Below are positions 41,902-50,049 of a DNA stretch of 50,190 nucleotides, in pieces; the stretch's first letter is position 1; each line of letters opens with the position of its first letter. The stretch spans positions 1 to 50,190 of the forward strand of contig JANQES010000044.1 in NCBI GenBank assembly GCA_028278205.1, read 5' to 3'. The notes below the pieces were generated by a model. The model was not told the origin of the DNA. It saw nothing but the letters and a program-made list of their open reading frames with translations, and ran no database searches. The translations under genes were made by a program, and so were the position numbers. This stretch comes from Rhodothermales bacterium. GTDB taxonomy: Bacteria; Bacteroidota; Rhodothermia; Rhodothermales; Bin80.

Positions 41902-42303
41902 TCAGTGATCCAGTTCTTCGCCGGTAGTTTTTGCGTATCGAATCCAGCGTCCGCGTCCGGTGTCCGGGTCTTCGATCCACTTACGCCCGATGCGTGTCGG
42001 GTCGCCGTTGCCGTCGAGCGGCTGGACGTTGGAGATGTGGATCGGCGCCTCGCGCAGCACGCGCCCGCCCTGCGGATAAAGCTGGGTAGGCCGCGTGTGG
42101 CGAATACGCATGTTGACGCCTTCGACGATCACGCGTTCTTTATCGGGATAGACACGCAAGACTTTGCCCACGTAGCCTTTGTCCCGGTCGTTGCGGCCTT
42201 CGCCCGTGGCCGAGGCGTCGGCTGCCGTGATGGCTTTGGTCAGCATGACCTGATCGCCCTTTTTCACGTGCAGCTTCTTCTGCTTGTTTTTCTTGCGAGG
42301 CAT
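41902..42303 (-). CDS. rplX: 50S ribosomal protein L24, slightly enlarged
   Basis: A 133-residue L24; the usual length is 100-110. The KOW motif region [20 protein letters not shown] is followed by an extra Ala/Gly/Asp stretch (about residues 24-41, [18 protein letters not shown]) before the conserved [20 protein letters not shown]. The insertion sits in the loop that lines the polypeptide exit tunnel rim. The rest is ordinary. Confidence 0.95.
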   Translation of the reverse strand: MPRKKNKQKKLHVKKGDQVMLTKAITAADASATGEGRNDRDKGYVGKVLRVYPDKERVIVEGVNMRIRHTRPTQLYPQGGRVLREAPIHISNVQPLDGNGDPTRIGRKWIEDPDTGRGRWIRYAKTTGEELDH

Positions 42304-42309
42304 AGCTCA

Positions 42310-42390
42310 ATTTTGGATTGCGGATTTTGGATTTTGGATTGCTTCAGGAACGCCTCCCAATCGCAAATCCAAAATCAAAAATCCAAAATC
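42310..42390. repeat. GATTTTGG inverted repeat between rplN and rplX
   Basis: Left words TTTTGGATTGCGGATTTTGG (from 42310) face right words AATCGCAAATCCAAAATC (from 42359). It reaches the rplN stop codon. Confidence 0.85.
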
Positions 42391-42757
42391 AGATAACTTC
42401 CGGGGCGAGCGAGACGATGCGCATGTACTGCTTTTCGCGCAGTTCACGCGCCACGGGGCCGAAGATGCGGGTGCCGCGCGGTTCGTCCTGCGCGTTGAGC
42501 AGCACCGCCGCGTTCTCATCGAACCGGATGTAAGAGCCGTCGCGCCGGCGAAACTCTTTCTTGGTCCGGACGACCACCGCGCGCGAGACTTCGCCTTTTT
42601 TCACGTTGCCGCCGGGGATGGCCGTCTTGACGGTCACGACGATCTTATCACCCACCCGCGCATACCGCCGGCCGCTGCCGCCGAGCACGCGGATACAAAG
42701 CACCTCTTTGGCTCCGCTATTGTCCGCCACGTTGAGTCGAGATTCCTGCTGGATCAT
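42389..42757 (-). CDS. rplN: 50S ribosomal protein L14
   Basis: A 122-residue L14 ([60 protein letters not shown]). Normal in all parts. The ATG at 42757 is the family start. Confidence 0.97.
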   Translation of the reverse strand: MIQQESRLNVADNSGAKEVLCIRVLGGSGRRYARVGDKIVVTVKTAIPGGNVKKGEVSRAVVVRTKKEFRRRDGSYIRFDENAAVLLNAQDEPRGTRIFGPVARELREKQYMRIVSLAPEVI

Positions 42758-42774
42758 CTTTCTGTGCGTTTTTG

Positions 42775-42840
42775 GTTTCTGGTTTCGGGTTTCTAGTTTC
42801 AAGTTTCACGGTTCAAAACCAACAACTAGAAACCAGAAAC
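42775..42840. repeat. GTTTCTGGTTTC inverted repeat between rpsQ and rplN
   Basis: Left words GTTTCTGGTTTCGGGTTTCT (from 42775) face AACTAGAAACCAGAAAC (42824-42840). Confidence 0.85.
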
Positions 42841-42859
42841 GCGTAACTCGCAACCAGTC

Positions 42860-43129
42860 TTACTTGGCCCGTTCGATGATTTCGACCAGGCGCCAGCGTT
42901 TGTTTTTGCTCAACGGACGCGTCTCGACGATGCGGACGGTGTCGCCTTCGTTGGCGTCGTCGTTTTCATCGTGCGCCATCAGCCTGGTCGTCTTTTTGAT
43001 GAACTTGCCGTAGATCGGGTGTTTGATCTGTCGTTGGATGCCAACGATGATGCTCTTGTTCATCTTGTCGCTAACGACGATGCCGATGCGTTCTTTGCGC
43101 GTGGTGCGTGTCTGTACAGGCTGTTCCAT
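42860..43129 (-). CDS. rpsQ: 30S ribosomal protein S17
   Basis: An 89-residue S17 ([60 protein letters not shown]). Normal OB-fold protein. It follows rpmC across a 110-bp spacer with an inverted repeat. Confidence 0.97.
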   Translation of the reverse strand: MEQPVQTRTTRKERIGIVVSDKMNKSIIVGIQRQIKHPIYGKFIKKTTRLMAHDENDDANEGDTVRIVETRPLSKNKRWRLVEIIERAK

Positions 43130-43186
43130 TACGTCACGGGATTCGGCTTGGTGAGCCGTGGCCTCACCAACTACCGTTTATGTTGG

Positions 43187-43240
43187 GGTTCAAGATTCCA
43201 GGTTCAAGGTTTCTCTTGGACGAACCTTGAATCTGGAACC
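43187..43240. repeat. GGTTCAAGATTCCAGG inverted repeat between rpmC and rpsQ
   Basis: Left arm GGTTCAAGATTCCAGGTTCA (from 43187) and right arm AACCTTGAATCTGGAACC (43223-43240). The right arm reaches the rpmC stop codon. Confidence 0.85.
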
Positions 43241-43428
43241 TATTCCAGTTCTTTGAGGATGGTCTTCAGGCGGGCCAGAAACCGGCGTTTCTCCCGAAGA
43301 ATCATCGGGTTTTCCAGTTGCGCGATGGCATGCCGGAAGTTGAGTTCGCGGAGTTGTTCTTCCTCTTCGCGAATCCGCTCGGTGATCTCTTCGACACTGA
43401 GCCCTCTCACTTCTTTTGCTTTCAACAT
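43240..43428 (-). CDS. rpmC: 50S ribosomal protein L29
   Basis: A 62-residue two-helix L29 (MLKAKEVRGLSVEEITERIR, LRELNFRHAIAQLENPMILR). It lies at the exit tunnel and contacts SRP and trigger factor. The ATG at 43428 is the family start. Confidence 0.96.
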   Translation of the reverse strand: MLKAKEVRGLSVEEITERIREEEEQLRELNFRHAIAQLENPMILREKRRFLARLKTILKELE

Positions 43429-43482
43429 GGTCTTGTTCGGTTGAATCGACGCGGGCTGCACCCTGCCGGGCTGCCGCCGGGT

Positions 43483-43899
43483 CTATTCCGTGTAATCCGG
43501 CCTTACGACCATTTTCGTTTTAATCGGCAGCTTCTGCTGGGCCAGGCGCAAGGACTCCCGCGCCAGGTCTATGTCTACGCCGCCGCCGATCTCGAAGAGG
43601 ATGCGTCCGGGCTGCACGGGGGCGGCCCAGTGATCGAGCGAGCCTTTGCCTTTACCCATACGGACTTCGGCAGGCTTCTTCGTGATCGGTTTGTCCGGGA
43701 AGATGCGGATGTAGACCTTTCCGGCACGTTTCATCCGCCGCGTCATGGCGATACGGGCCGCCTCGATCTGGCGGCTCGTGATGCGGCCCGGCTCCAGGGC
43801 TTTGAGTCCAAAATCACCAAAGCTCACCCGCGTGCCTCGGGACGCATTGCCTTTGATGCGTCCTTTTTGCTGCTTGCGGTACTTGGTGCGCTTGGGCAT
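43483..43899 (-). CDS. rplP: 50S ribosomal protein L16
   Basis: A 138-residue L16 ([60 protein letters not shown]). It helps position the A-site tRNA. Normal length. It follows rpsC by 95 bp. Confidence 0.97.
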   Translation of the reverse strand: MPKRTKYRKQQKGRIKGNASRGTRVSFGDFGLKALEPGRITSRQIEAARIAMTRRMKRAGKVYIRIFPDKPITKKPAEVRMGKGKGSLDHWAAPVQPGRILFEIGGGVDIDLARESLRLAQQKLPIKTKMVVRPDYTE

Positions 43900-43994
43900 T
43901 AACATGAGCTTACCTCACACGATGCTGAAGGCCGGCCTGGGGCCGGACTGGGTTTCACACTGTTTTTCGAGGGTCGATGCAGAAGCTTTCCGGC

Positions 43995-44912
43995 TTATCG
44001 GCGACCACCACCGCCGCCGCCACCACGGCCACGACCACCACCACCGCCACGACCGCCGCCGCGTCCGCCGCGACCACCACCGCCGCCGCGACCACCGCCG
44101 CCGCGTCCGCCGCCACCGCCGCGACCACCGCCGCCACCACCGCGTCCGCCGCCGCGTCCGCCGCGACGGCGATCTCGACCGCCGCCCTCTTCGCCACGAC
44201 CACCACGACCGCCTCGGCGTCCGCCGGTCTGCATCTGTTGCATCTGCTGGCGCTGGGCCTGCACGTTGGGGCTCAGGTCGGGCTTGCCCAGGATCTCGCC
44301 CCGGTACACCCAGACCTTGACGCCCGTGGTGCCGTAGATGGTGAAGGCCGTCGCCTCGGCGTAGTCGATGTCGGCACGGATGGTATGCAGCGGCACCCGG
44401 CCTTCGAGATACTGCTCGACGCGGCCCATCTCAGCGCCCCCGAGCCGGCCCCCGACCTTGATGCGGATGCCTTCGGCGCCCATACGCATCGCAGCGGTGA
44501 TGGCCTGTTTCATCGCCCGGCGGAACGACACGCGGCCTTCCAACTGCTGCGCCACGTTCTGCGCCACGAGGCTGGCATCCAACTCCGGACGTTTGATCTC
44601 GTTGATGTTGATCTGGATGTCCTTGTTGGTGAGCTTCTTCAGCTCTTCGCGCAGCTTCTCGACCTCGGCGCCGCCGCGCCCGATGACCACACCGGGACGG
44701 CTGGTGTGCAGCGTCAAGATCACCCGTTTGGGCGTGCGTTCGATGACGATGCGGCTGAGGCCGGCTCGCTTGAGACGCGCCGTCAGATACCGGCGTATCT
44801 CTTCGTCTTCGACCAGCTTGGCCGGCATGTCCTTTTTCTCGGCATACCAGTTAGAATCCCAGCCTCGAATGATGCCGAGGCGAAATCCGACAGGGTGCGT
44901 TTTCTGACCCAT
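43995..44912 (-). CDS. rpsC: 30S ribosomal protein S3 with long Gly/Arg-rich C-terminal tail
   Basis: A 305-residue S3; the family is usually 210-240. Residues 1-215 are ordinary, with the KH motif [20 protein letters not shown] and the late [20 protein letters not shown]. From about residue 230 on there are some 75 residues made almost only of Gly and Arg ([13 protein letters not shown]), with one acidic [10 protein letters not shown] patch. It looks like an RGG-box RNA-binding tail placed at the mRNA entry tunnel, where S3 sits. The DNA is a GCC/GCG-type trinucleotide repeat that could vary in length by slippage. Confidence 0.93.
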   Translation of the reverse strand: MGQKTHPVGFRLGIIRGWDSNWYAEKKDMPAKLVEDEEIRRYLTARLKRAGLSRIVIERTPKRVILTLHTSRPGVVIGRGGAEVEKLREELKKLTNKDIQININEIKRPELDASLVAQNVAQQLEGRVSFRRAMKQAITAAMRMGAEGIRIKVGGRLGGAEMGRVEQYLEGRVPLHTIRADIDYAEATAFTIYGTTGVKVWVYRGEILGKPDLSPNVQAQRQQMQQMQTGGRRGGRGGRGEEGGGRDRRRGGRGGGRGGGGGGRGGGGGRGGGGRGGGGGRGGRGGGRGGGGGRGRGGGGGGGRR

Positions 44913-44922
44913 AGGTGTTGTG

Positions 44923-44990
44923 GTTCTTTGTGCTTCGTTGTTTGTGCCCGGTTCACGCTGGTAAACCCGGGCCTCAAAGAACGAAGAACG
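44923..44990. repeat. GTTCTTTGTGCTTCGTT inverted repeat between rplV and rpsC
   Basis: Left arm from 44923 (GTTCTTTGTGCTTCG, then GCCCGG) and right arm 44967-44990 (CCGGGC then AAAGAACGAAGAAC) pair with a few mismatches. Confidence 0.75.
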
Positions 44991-45019
44991 AATGAGGTTC
45001 GACGGTCGGCCCCGAAGGC

Positions 45020-45385
45020 TTATTCGTCGTCTTCGTCTTCCTCCTCTGCCGTGCCCACGACCACCGTCAGGTGGCTCAAGCGTTTGCGGTAGGGGTGCGC
45101 CCGCCCGCGCGGCGCCGGGCGGAACCGCTTAAACATCGGCCCTTCATCCACTTTGATCTCGTAGATGAACAGATCGTTTTCGTCGAAGCGTTCATCCTGA
45201 TGTTGATCCATTAGGTTATGCACCGCCGACCGGATCGTCAGTTCGATAGGCCGGGTGGCGGCCTGCGGCAAAAAATGCAGCGCGTTGAGCGCCTCGGCTA
45301 CCGACTGGCCGCGAATGACGTTGACCACCCTGCGCATCTTGCGGGGCGAACTCCGAATGTACTTGCGTACCGCTCGTGCTTCCAT
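45020..45385 (-). CDS. rplV: 50S ribosomal protein L22 with short acidic tail
   Basis: A 121-residue L22 ([20 protein letters not shown], the tunnel-lining hairpin [20 protein letters not shown]). It ends in EEEDEDDE, a short acidic extension not common in L22. This is the fourth protein in the operon with an added charged end. The start is the ATG at 45385. Confidence 0.95.
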   Translation of the reverse strand: MEARAVRKYIRSSPRKMRRVVNVIRGQSVAEALNALHFLPQAATRPIELTIRSAVHNLMDQHQDERFDENDLFIYEIKVDEGPMFKRFRPAPRGRAHPYRKRLSHLTVVVGTAEEEDEDDE

Positions 45386-45389
45386 TGCC

Positions 45390-45475
45390 GATTTTGGATT
45401 TTAGATTTTGGATTTTGGATTGCATCTGGATTCGGCGTAAGGAATCCAAAATCGCCAATCCAAAATCCAAAATAG
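45390..45475. repeat. GATTTTGG inverted repeat between rpsS and rplV
   Basis: Left words CGATTTTGGATTTTAGATTT (from 45389) face right words AATCGCCAATCCAAAATCC (from 45450). The right arm reaches the rpsS stop codon. Confidence 0.85.
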
Positions 45476-45476
45476 A

Positions 45477-45758
45477 TTACCTGCCGCGCTTGTCTTTTTT
45501 GCTGCCGGCGTGGCCGCGATACGTGCGCGTGGGCGAAAACTCGCCGAGCCGATGCCCGACCATGTTCTCGGTGACGTAGACCGGGATAAACTTCTGGCCG
45601 TTGTGCACCGCGAAGGTGTGCCCGACGAAATCGGGCGTGATCATCGAGGCCCGGCTCCAGGTCTTGATCACCTTCTTCTTATTGCTCTGGTTGAGCCGGT
45701 CTACCTTGCGCTGGAGCTTGTAGTAGACAAAAGGCCCTTTCTTGAGTGATCGTGCCAT
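45477..45758 (-). CDS. rpsS: 30S ribosomal protein S19
   Basis: A 93-residue S19 ([60 protein letters not shown]). Normal. It binds with S13 in the 30S head. Confidence 0.97.
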   Translation of the reverse strand: MARSLKKGPFVYYKLQRKVDRLNQSNKKKVIKTWSRASMITPDFVGHTFAVHNGQKFIPVYVTENMVGHRLGEFSPTRTYRGHAGSKKDKRGR

Positions 45759-45759
45759 G

Positions 45760-45842
45760 TTGGATTTTGAGTTTGCGATTTGGGTTTTGGGTTTCGTTTG
45801 AACCAGCGCATCTCAGCCCAAATCGCAAACCCAAAATCCAAA
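45760..45842. repeat. TTGCGATTTGGGTTTTGGG inverted repeat between rplB and rpsS
   Basis: Left words GATTTTGAGTTTGCGATTTG (from 45764) face AAATCGCAAACCCAAAATCC (from 45821). It is a variant of the GATTTTGG family. Confidence 0.85.
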
Positions 45843-45848
45843 AGGGAG

Positions 45849-46682
45849 TCATCTGCGTTTTTTACCCCGGCGGCGGACGATGAGCTTGTCCGACTCCTTG
45901 TGTTTGCGGCGCGTTTTGAAGCCTTTGGCGGGCTGGCCCCATGGCGAGCGCGGGTGGCCGCCCGAGGCTTTGCCTTCGCCGCCGCCCATCGGGTGATCGA
46001 CCGGGTTCATCGCTACGCCGCGCGTCTTGGGGCGCACGCCCAGCCAACGACGACGACCGGCTTTGCCCAGATCGACGTTCATGTGGTCGGGGTTGCTCGT
46101 CGTGCCAATGGTGGCCATGCAGCGGCTGAGCACGCGGCGCACCTCGCCCGAGGGCAGCTTGAGCGTCACGTACCGCCCTTCTTTAGCTGTAAGCTGGGCG
46201 TAGGTGCCGGCAGACCGGGCCATCTGCGCGCCTTTGCCCGGCTTCATCTCGATAGCATGCACAAACGTGCCCAGCGGGACGTTCGACAGCGGCAGGCAGT
46301 TACCGACTTCCGGCGGGGCATCCGGCCCGTTCTCGACCGTGTCGCCGACGGCCAGTTTGTCCGGGGCGATGATGTAGCGCTTGTCGCCGTCGGCATAGAC
46401 CAGCAGGGCGATACGCGCCGAGCGGTTGGGGTCGTACTCGATGGTGGCAACGCGGGCCGGCACGCCGAACTTGTTGCGTTTAAAGTCGATCTTGCGATAC
46501 CGGCGTTTGTGGCCGCCGCCCTGATGGCGGACCATCATGCGCCCGGTGTTGTTGCGCCCGCCTTTTTTCTTGAGCGGGGCCAGCAAGCTTTTCTCCGGCT
46601 TTGTCTCGGTGATGTTCTCGAAGGTCGAGACGGAGCGTTGCCGCTGTCCGGGCGTGACCGGTTTGAGTTTTCTGATTCCCAT
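45849..46682 (-). CDS. rplB: 50S ribosomal protein L2
   Basis: A 277-residue L2 ([20 protein letters not shown], the peptidyl-transferase-centre stretch [20 protein letters not shown], the C-terminal [20 protein letters not shown]). Normal length. The ATG at 46682 lies 4 bp from the rplW stop. Confidence 0.97.
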   Translation of the reverse strand: MGIRKLKPVTPGQRQRSVSTFENITETKPEKSLLAPLKKKGGRNNTGRMMVRHQGGGHKRRYRKIDFKRNKFGVPARVATIEYDPNRSARIALLVYADGDKRYIIAPDKLAVGDTVENGPDAPPEVGNCLPLSNVPLGTFVHAIEMKPGKGAQMARSAGTYAQLTAKEGRYVTLKLPSGEVRRVLSRCMATIGTTSNPDHMNVDLGKAGRRRWLGVRPKTRGVAMNPVDHPMGGGEGKASGGHPRSPWGQPAKGFKTRRKHKESDKLIVRRRGKKRR

Positions 46683-46686
46683 TGCG

Positions 46687-46986
46687 CTAGATATTTTCGA
46701 AGAAGTCGATCTGTTCGCTGTCGGGAGCGAGCGAGACAATCGCTTTCTTGTAGCGAGCGGTACGGCCTTCCCGCACCCCGCGCCGGGTGAACTGGCGACG
46801 GCGTTTGCCGCGTACGATCATGGTGCGCACTTCCTTGATGTGCACACCCGGAAAGCGTTCTTCGATCGCCTTGCGGATCTGAATCTTGTTGGCTTTGACG
46901 TCCACCACAAAGGCGTACTGGCCGTTCTCCATGAGAGCGGTGAGCTTCTCAGTAACCAACGGGCGAATAAGGATCTCTCGGCTCAT
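46687..46986 (-). CDS. rplW: 50S ribosomal protein L23
   Basis: A 99-residue L23 ([40 protein letters not shown]). It docks SRP and trigger factor at the tunnel exit. It starts 5 bp from the rplD stop. Confidence 0.96.
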   Translation of the reverse strand: MSREILIRPLVTEKLTALMENGQYAFVVDVKANKIQIRKAIEERFPGVHIKEVRTMIVRGKRRRQFTRRGVREGRTARYKKAIVSLAPDSEQIDFFENI

Positions 46987-46991
46987 CGTCG

Positions 46992-48419
46992 TTATCCTTT
47001 GTCTTCTTCGGATTCGGAGGCGGCTTCGTCTTCGGCGGCCTCGTCGGTAGCCGTTTCACCGGCTTTGGCAGTCGTTTCTTCGGCTTCAGCAGCAGCCTCG
47101 GCTTCGGCTTCGGCGGCTTCGGCAGCAGCTACTTCGGCGGCTTCAGCAGCTTCGGCGGCTTCGGCTTCAGCGACTTCGGCAGCTTCGACGGCTTCGGCTT
47201 CGGCGGCTTCGGCTTCGGCTTCAGCGACTTCGACAACGGCTTCGGCTTCAGCGGCTTCGGCAGCAGCTACTTCGGCGGCTTCAGCAGCTTCGGCGGCGGC
47301 CTCTTCGGCGGCTTCAGCAGCTTCGGCGGCGGCTTCAGCAACGGCTTCGGCTTCGGCGGCTTCAACGGCAGCCGTTTCAGCGGCAGCAGCGGCCTCGGCA
47401 TCGCCTTCAGCGGCCTCAGCTTCAGCCGCAGCGACTTCGGCTTCGGCGGCTTCGACGTCCGCGAGAGCAGCGGCCACGTCGGCTTCAACAGCAGCAACTT
47501 CGGCATCAGCAGCTGCAACTTCGGCTTCAACAGCAGCGTCGGCGGCTTCCGCGGCTTCGACTTCCGCGACAGCAGCAACCACTTCGGCAGCTTCAACAGC
47601 GGCTTCGGCTTCAACAGCAGCGACTTCGGCTTCCACCGCAGCGGCTTCGGCTTCCGCAGCTTCGGCAGCAGCAACGGCGGCAGCTTCAGCGGCCTCGGCA
47701 GCTTCAACTTCAGCGACTTCGGCAGCGACTTCGGCGGCTGCAGCAGCGGTTTCGGCTTTGGTCTCATCAGCCGGGGCCTCGACCGAAGCATCGCCCGAAA
47801 GCGTTGCGCTGAGCACGTCGAGCGCTCCTTCTTCGAGGACGATCACTGCGGCGCCGAGCAATTCTTCGGATGACGCGTTGCGGGCCTCTTGCACGTGTAC
47901 CTTCGCCAGATTACGGCTCGACCGGTAGAGCGTGCTTTCGGCCCTGGCCGTCAACACCAGCACCTTCTGGCCCTCCAGTTCCAACGCCTCAATCATCGCG
48001 GCGAGTTGCCGGGTGCTGGGCGCCTCGAAGCTGAGCGTATCGACGATGCGGAGGGCGTCTTCCCGGGCTTTGTAGCTCAACGCCGAACGACGCGCCAGGC
48101 GGCGGGTCTTCCTGGTAAGCCTGAGGCCATAGCTGCGCGGGCGCGGGCCAAAAACCCGCCCGCCGCTACGCCGCAAAGGCGACTTGACGCTGCCCGAACG
48201 AGCCATGCCCGTGCCTTTCTGGCGGTAGAGCTTTCGCGTGCTCCCGGTAATCTCGCCCCGCTCTTTGGCTTTGTGCGTGCCCTGCCGGCGGCTGGCCTGC
48301 GTGCGGCGCACGTCGAGCCAGAGGACGTGGTCGTTCGGTTCGATGCCGAAGACGCTCGCGTCCAGGGCGACGCTGCGCCCCGTCTCGATGCCGTCAGTGT
48401 GGTATATTTGCAGTTCCAT
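46992..48419 (-). CDS. rplD: 50S ribosomal protein L4 with a 265-residue acidic Ala/Glu tail
   Basis: A 475-residue protein; L4 is normally about 205. Residues 1-210 are ordinary L4 ([40 protein letters not shown], the C-terminal [16 protein letters not shown]). Residues 211-475 (bases 46992-47789) consist almost only of Ala, Glu, Val and Asp in repeated blocks such as [18 protein letters not shown] and [14 protein letters not shown]. No break or stop interrupts the tail, and it is in frame with a normal operon context (4-5 bp gaps on both sides). It is predicted to be a long, strongly negative helix or helix series on the ribosome surface. L4 reaches the exit tunnel and also binds its own mRNA leader in E. 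coli. The tail has no counterpart that I know. Confidence 0.93.
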   Translation of the reverse strand: MELQIYHTDGIETGRSVALDASVFGIEPNDHVLWLDVRRTQASRRQGTHKAKERGEITGSTRKLYRQKGTGMARSGSVKSPLRRSGGRVFGPRPRSYGLRLTRKTRRLARRSALSYKAREDALRIVDTLSFEAPSTRQLAAMIEALELEGQKVLVLTARAESTLYRSSRNLAKVHVQEARNASSEELLGAAVIVLEEGALDVLSATLSGDASVEAPADETKAETAAAAAEVAAEVAEVEAAEAAEAAAVAAAEAAEAEAAAVEAEVAAVEAEAAVEAAEVVAAVAEVEAAEAADAAVEAEVAAADAEVAAVEADVAAALADVEAAEAEVAAAEAEAAEGDAEAAAAAETAAVEAAEAEAVAEAAAEAAEAAEEAAAEAAEAAEVAAAEAAEAEAVVEVAEAEAEAAEAEAVEAAEVAEAEAAEAAEAAEVAAAEAAEAEAEAAAEAEETTAKAGETATDEAAEDEAASESEEDKG

Positions 48420-48421
48420 CG

Positions 48422-49051
48422 TTACGATTTTTTGAAAAGCTCTACAAAGCCGTTCTTCGGACCGGGGATGGCGCCGCGCACCAGGAGCAGGTTGTGCTCC
48501 GGATAGATCTTCACCACTTCCAGGTTTTTAACCTTCACCCGCGCGTTGCCCATTTGCCCGGCCATCCGCATGCCTTTATAAACACGCGACGGATCCGACG
48601 ATTGGCCGATCGAACCAGGGGCGCGCTCGCGGTTGTGCTGGCCGTGCGTCCGGTCGTTGACGCCCCGGAACCCGTGACGCCGCACGACCCCCTGAAACCC
48701 TTTACCCTTCGACGTACCGGCCACATCGATGAGTTCGCCTTCCTCGAAGACATCATCGACGCGGACCTCGTCGCCCAGGTCTACCTCGTCGCCCGACCAG
48801 GAGAATTCGCGGAGTTTCTTTTTCGGCGTGGCGCCGGCGGCCTCGAAGTGGCCGCGAAGCGCCTTCGTGGTGCGCTTCTCTTTCTTGTCCGCAAAGCCGA
48901 GTTGGACGGCGTCGTAGCCGTCCTGGCCGTCGGCGCGTTTGACTTGCGTGACGACGTTCGGCCCCGCTTCGATGACCGTGCAGGGGATGTTATCGCCCTG
49001 CTCGTCAAAGACGCTCGTCATGCCGATTTTTCGTCCTAGCATACCGCTCAT
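48422..49051 (-). CDS. rplC: 50S ribosomal protein L3
   Basis: A 209-residue L3 ([60 protein letters not shown]). The Gln that is methylated in E. coli lies in the GSIGQSSDP motif. The stop is 2 bp from the rplD start. Upstream lies the lipoprotein gene and not rpsJ, unlike the standard order. Confidence 0.97.
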   Translation of the reverse strand: MSGMLGRKIGMTSVFDEQGDNIPCTVIEAGPNVVTQVKRADGQDGYDAVQLGFADKKEKRTTKALRGHFEAAGATPKKKLREFSWSGDEVDLGDEVRVDDVFEEGELIDVAGTSKGKGFQGVVRRHGFRGVNDRTHGQHNRERAPGSIGQSSDPSRVYKGMRMAGQMGNARVKVKNLEVVKIYPEHNLLLVRGAIPGPKNGFVELFKKS

Positions 49052-49116
49052 TGCAATCCTCGTTGATCGACTGCCTCGCGCAGCCGGATTGTTAAGCGTT
49101 TAAAAGTTCGTGAGAG

Positions 49117-49602
49117 CTACCCCGTTCGCTGAATGACCAGCGTGATGCTATCAACCTGGCCCAATGTCGTCGGATCGAAGCCCGTCAAATCGATGAACAA
49201 CGCGACATCAGCCGTTTCCAGCGTAATCTGGTTGTTGCTGTCGATCATGTACTGGATTGTGACAGGGGCGGTAAAATCGCTCGATGTCAGCGTCACGGTC
49301 TTCTGCGTCTCATTGACGTTGTACGTTCCGGCAAAGGTGGACATCGAGTCCGTCATGTTAACGTCGATAGCGAAGGTGCTGCTTTCGAAATCGATATCAA
49401 CCGTGATGCCGGCAAGCGTGAGCAAGAGCGCCGTGACATCCTGCGAGCCATCCGGCCCCGTGAGCACCAACTGCGTTAGCCTCCAATTGCCCACAAAGAC
49501 CTCGGCGTCGGTCGGGCCGGTGTCTTCGTCGCCGCCGCTGTCGCAGCCGATGGCGCCGCCGAGCATCGCCAACACAAGCGCGAACAACCAGAGCTTACGC
49601 AT
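49117..49602 (-). CDS. Lipoprotein encoded inside the S10 ribosomal operon
   Basis: A 161-residue protein with a signal peptide and lipobox ([12 protein letters not shown], Cys20), followed by an acidic linker [10 protein letters not shown] and a beta-rich domain ([46 protein letters not shown]) that resembles lipocalin-like domains of Bacteroidota lipoproteins. It has a GGAGG SD and stands between rpsJ (27 bp upstream) and rplC (65 bp downstream), same strand, so it should be transcribed with the ribosomal genes. Residue use (no Lys-rich stretches, many Thr/Asp) is that of an exported protein. Function is unknown. Confidence 0.85.
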   Translation of the reverse strand: MRKLWLFALVLAMLGGAIGCDSGGDEDTGPTDAEVFVGNWRLTQLVLTGPDGSQDVTALLLTLAGITVDIDFESSTFAIDVNMTDSMSTFAGTYNVNETQKTVTLTSSDFTAPVTIQYMIDSNNQITLETADVALFIDLTGFDPTTLGQVDSITLVIQRTG

Positions 49603-49629
49603 ACTAACACCTCCCCACGCCCAGGCTTA

Positions 49630-49938
49630 TCAGACTTTGATTTCGACGTCGACGCCGCTGGGAAGCTCAAGCTTCATCAACGCATCGACGGTTTTGCTGC
49701 TCGTCGAGAGGATGTCGATCAACCGCTTGTGGCTGCGGCTCTCGAACTGCTCCCGGCTTTTCTTGTTGACGTGCGGGCTGCGCAAAACCGTGTAGATCGA
49801 CTTCTTCGTCGGCAACGGTATCGGCCCGCTGACCACCGCGCCCGTCGACTTGACGGTCTTGATGATCTTCTCCGCGCTCTTATCGATCAACGTGTGATCG
49901 TACGACTTGAGCTTGATGCGAATCTTCTGGCTAGCCAT
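49630..49938 (-). CDS. rpsJ: 30S ribosomal protein S10
   Basis: A 102-residue S10 ([60 protein letters not shown]). It is also the NusE antitermination factor. The ATG at 49938 has no SD before it; the upstream sequence CGACCAAAATTCT is the right arm of a perfect 14-bp inverted repeat. Confidence 0.97.
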   Translation of the reverse strand: MASQKIRIKLKSYDHTLIDKSAEKIIKTVKSTGAVVSGPIPLPTKKSIYTVLRSPHVNKKSREQFESRSHKRLIDILSTSSKTVDALMKLELPSGVDVEIKV

Positions 49939-50019
49939 AGAATTTTGGTCGCGTTTTCTGACCGCCGGCCGCTGGATCCTCACGCGGTGAAAATCCAACG
50001 ACCGACGACCAAAATTCTA
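49938..50019. repeat. Inverted repeat ending in the rpsJ start codon
   Basis: TAGAATTTTGGTCG (49938-49951) pairs perfectly with CGACCAAAATTCTA (50006-50019). The first base of the left arm is the A of the rpsJ ATG on the minus strand. The 54-bp centre contains GC-rich small stems. Confidence 0.88.
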
Positions 50020-50025
50020 ATTACG

Positions 50026-50049
50026 TTAGATTTCCTGGCGGAAATCTAA
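50026..50049. repeat. Perfect hairpin at the tuf stop codon
   Basis: TTAGATTTCC (50026-50035) and GGAAATCTAA (50040-50049) flank a TGGC loop. The right arm covers the tuf TAG (50046-50048). The loop and layout match the hairpin at 7798-7821. Confidence 0.85.

Noticed and set aside
43977..45092. 371-codon plus-strand frame opposite rpsC, rich in Ala and Thr
   Set aside because: Antisense of the Gly/Arg repeat tail of S3; no independent support.
46537..47928. Ser/Ala-repeat plus-strand frame opposite the L4 tail
   Set aside because: It arises from reading the GCN/GAN repeat of rplD on the other strand; it has no start context and crosses rplW and rplB.
31216..50049. Spacer hairpins of the ribosomal operon as intrinsic terminators
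   Set aside because: Most lack a T-tract on the coding strand and would cut an essential operon many times; only 31156-31190 qualifies.
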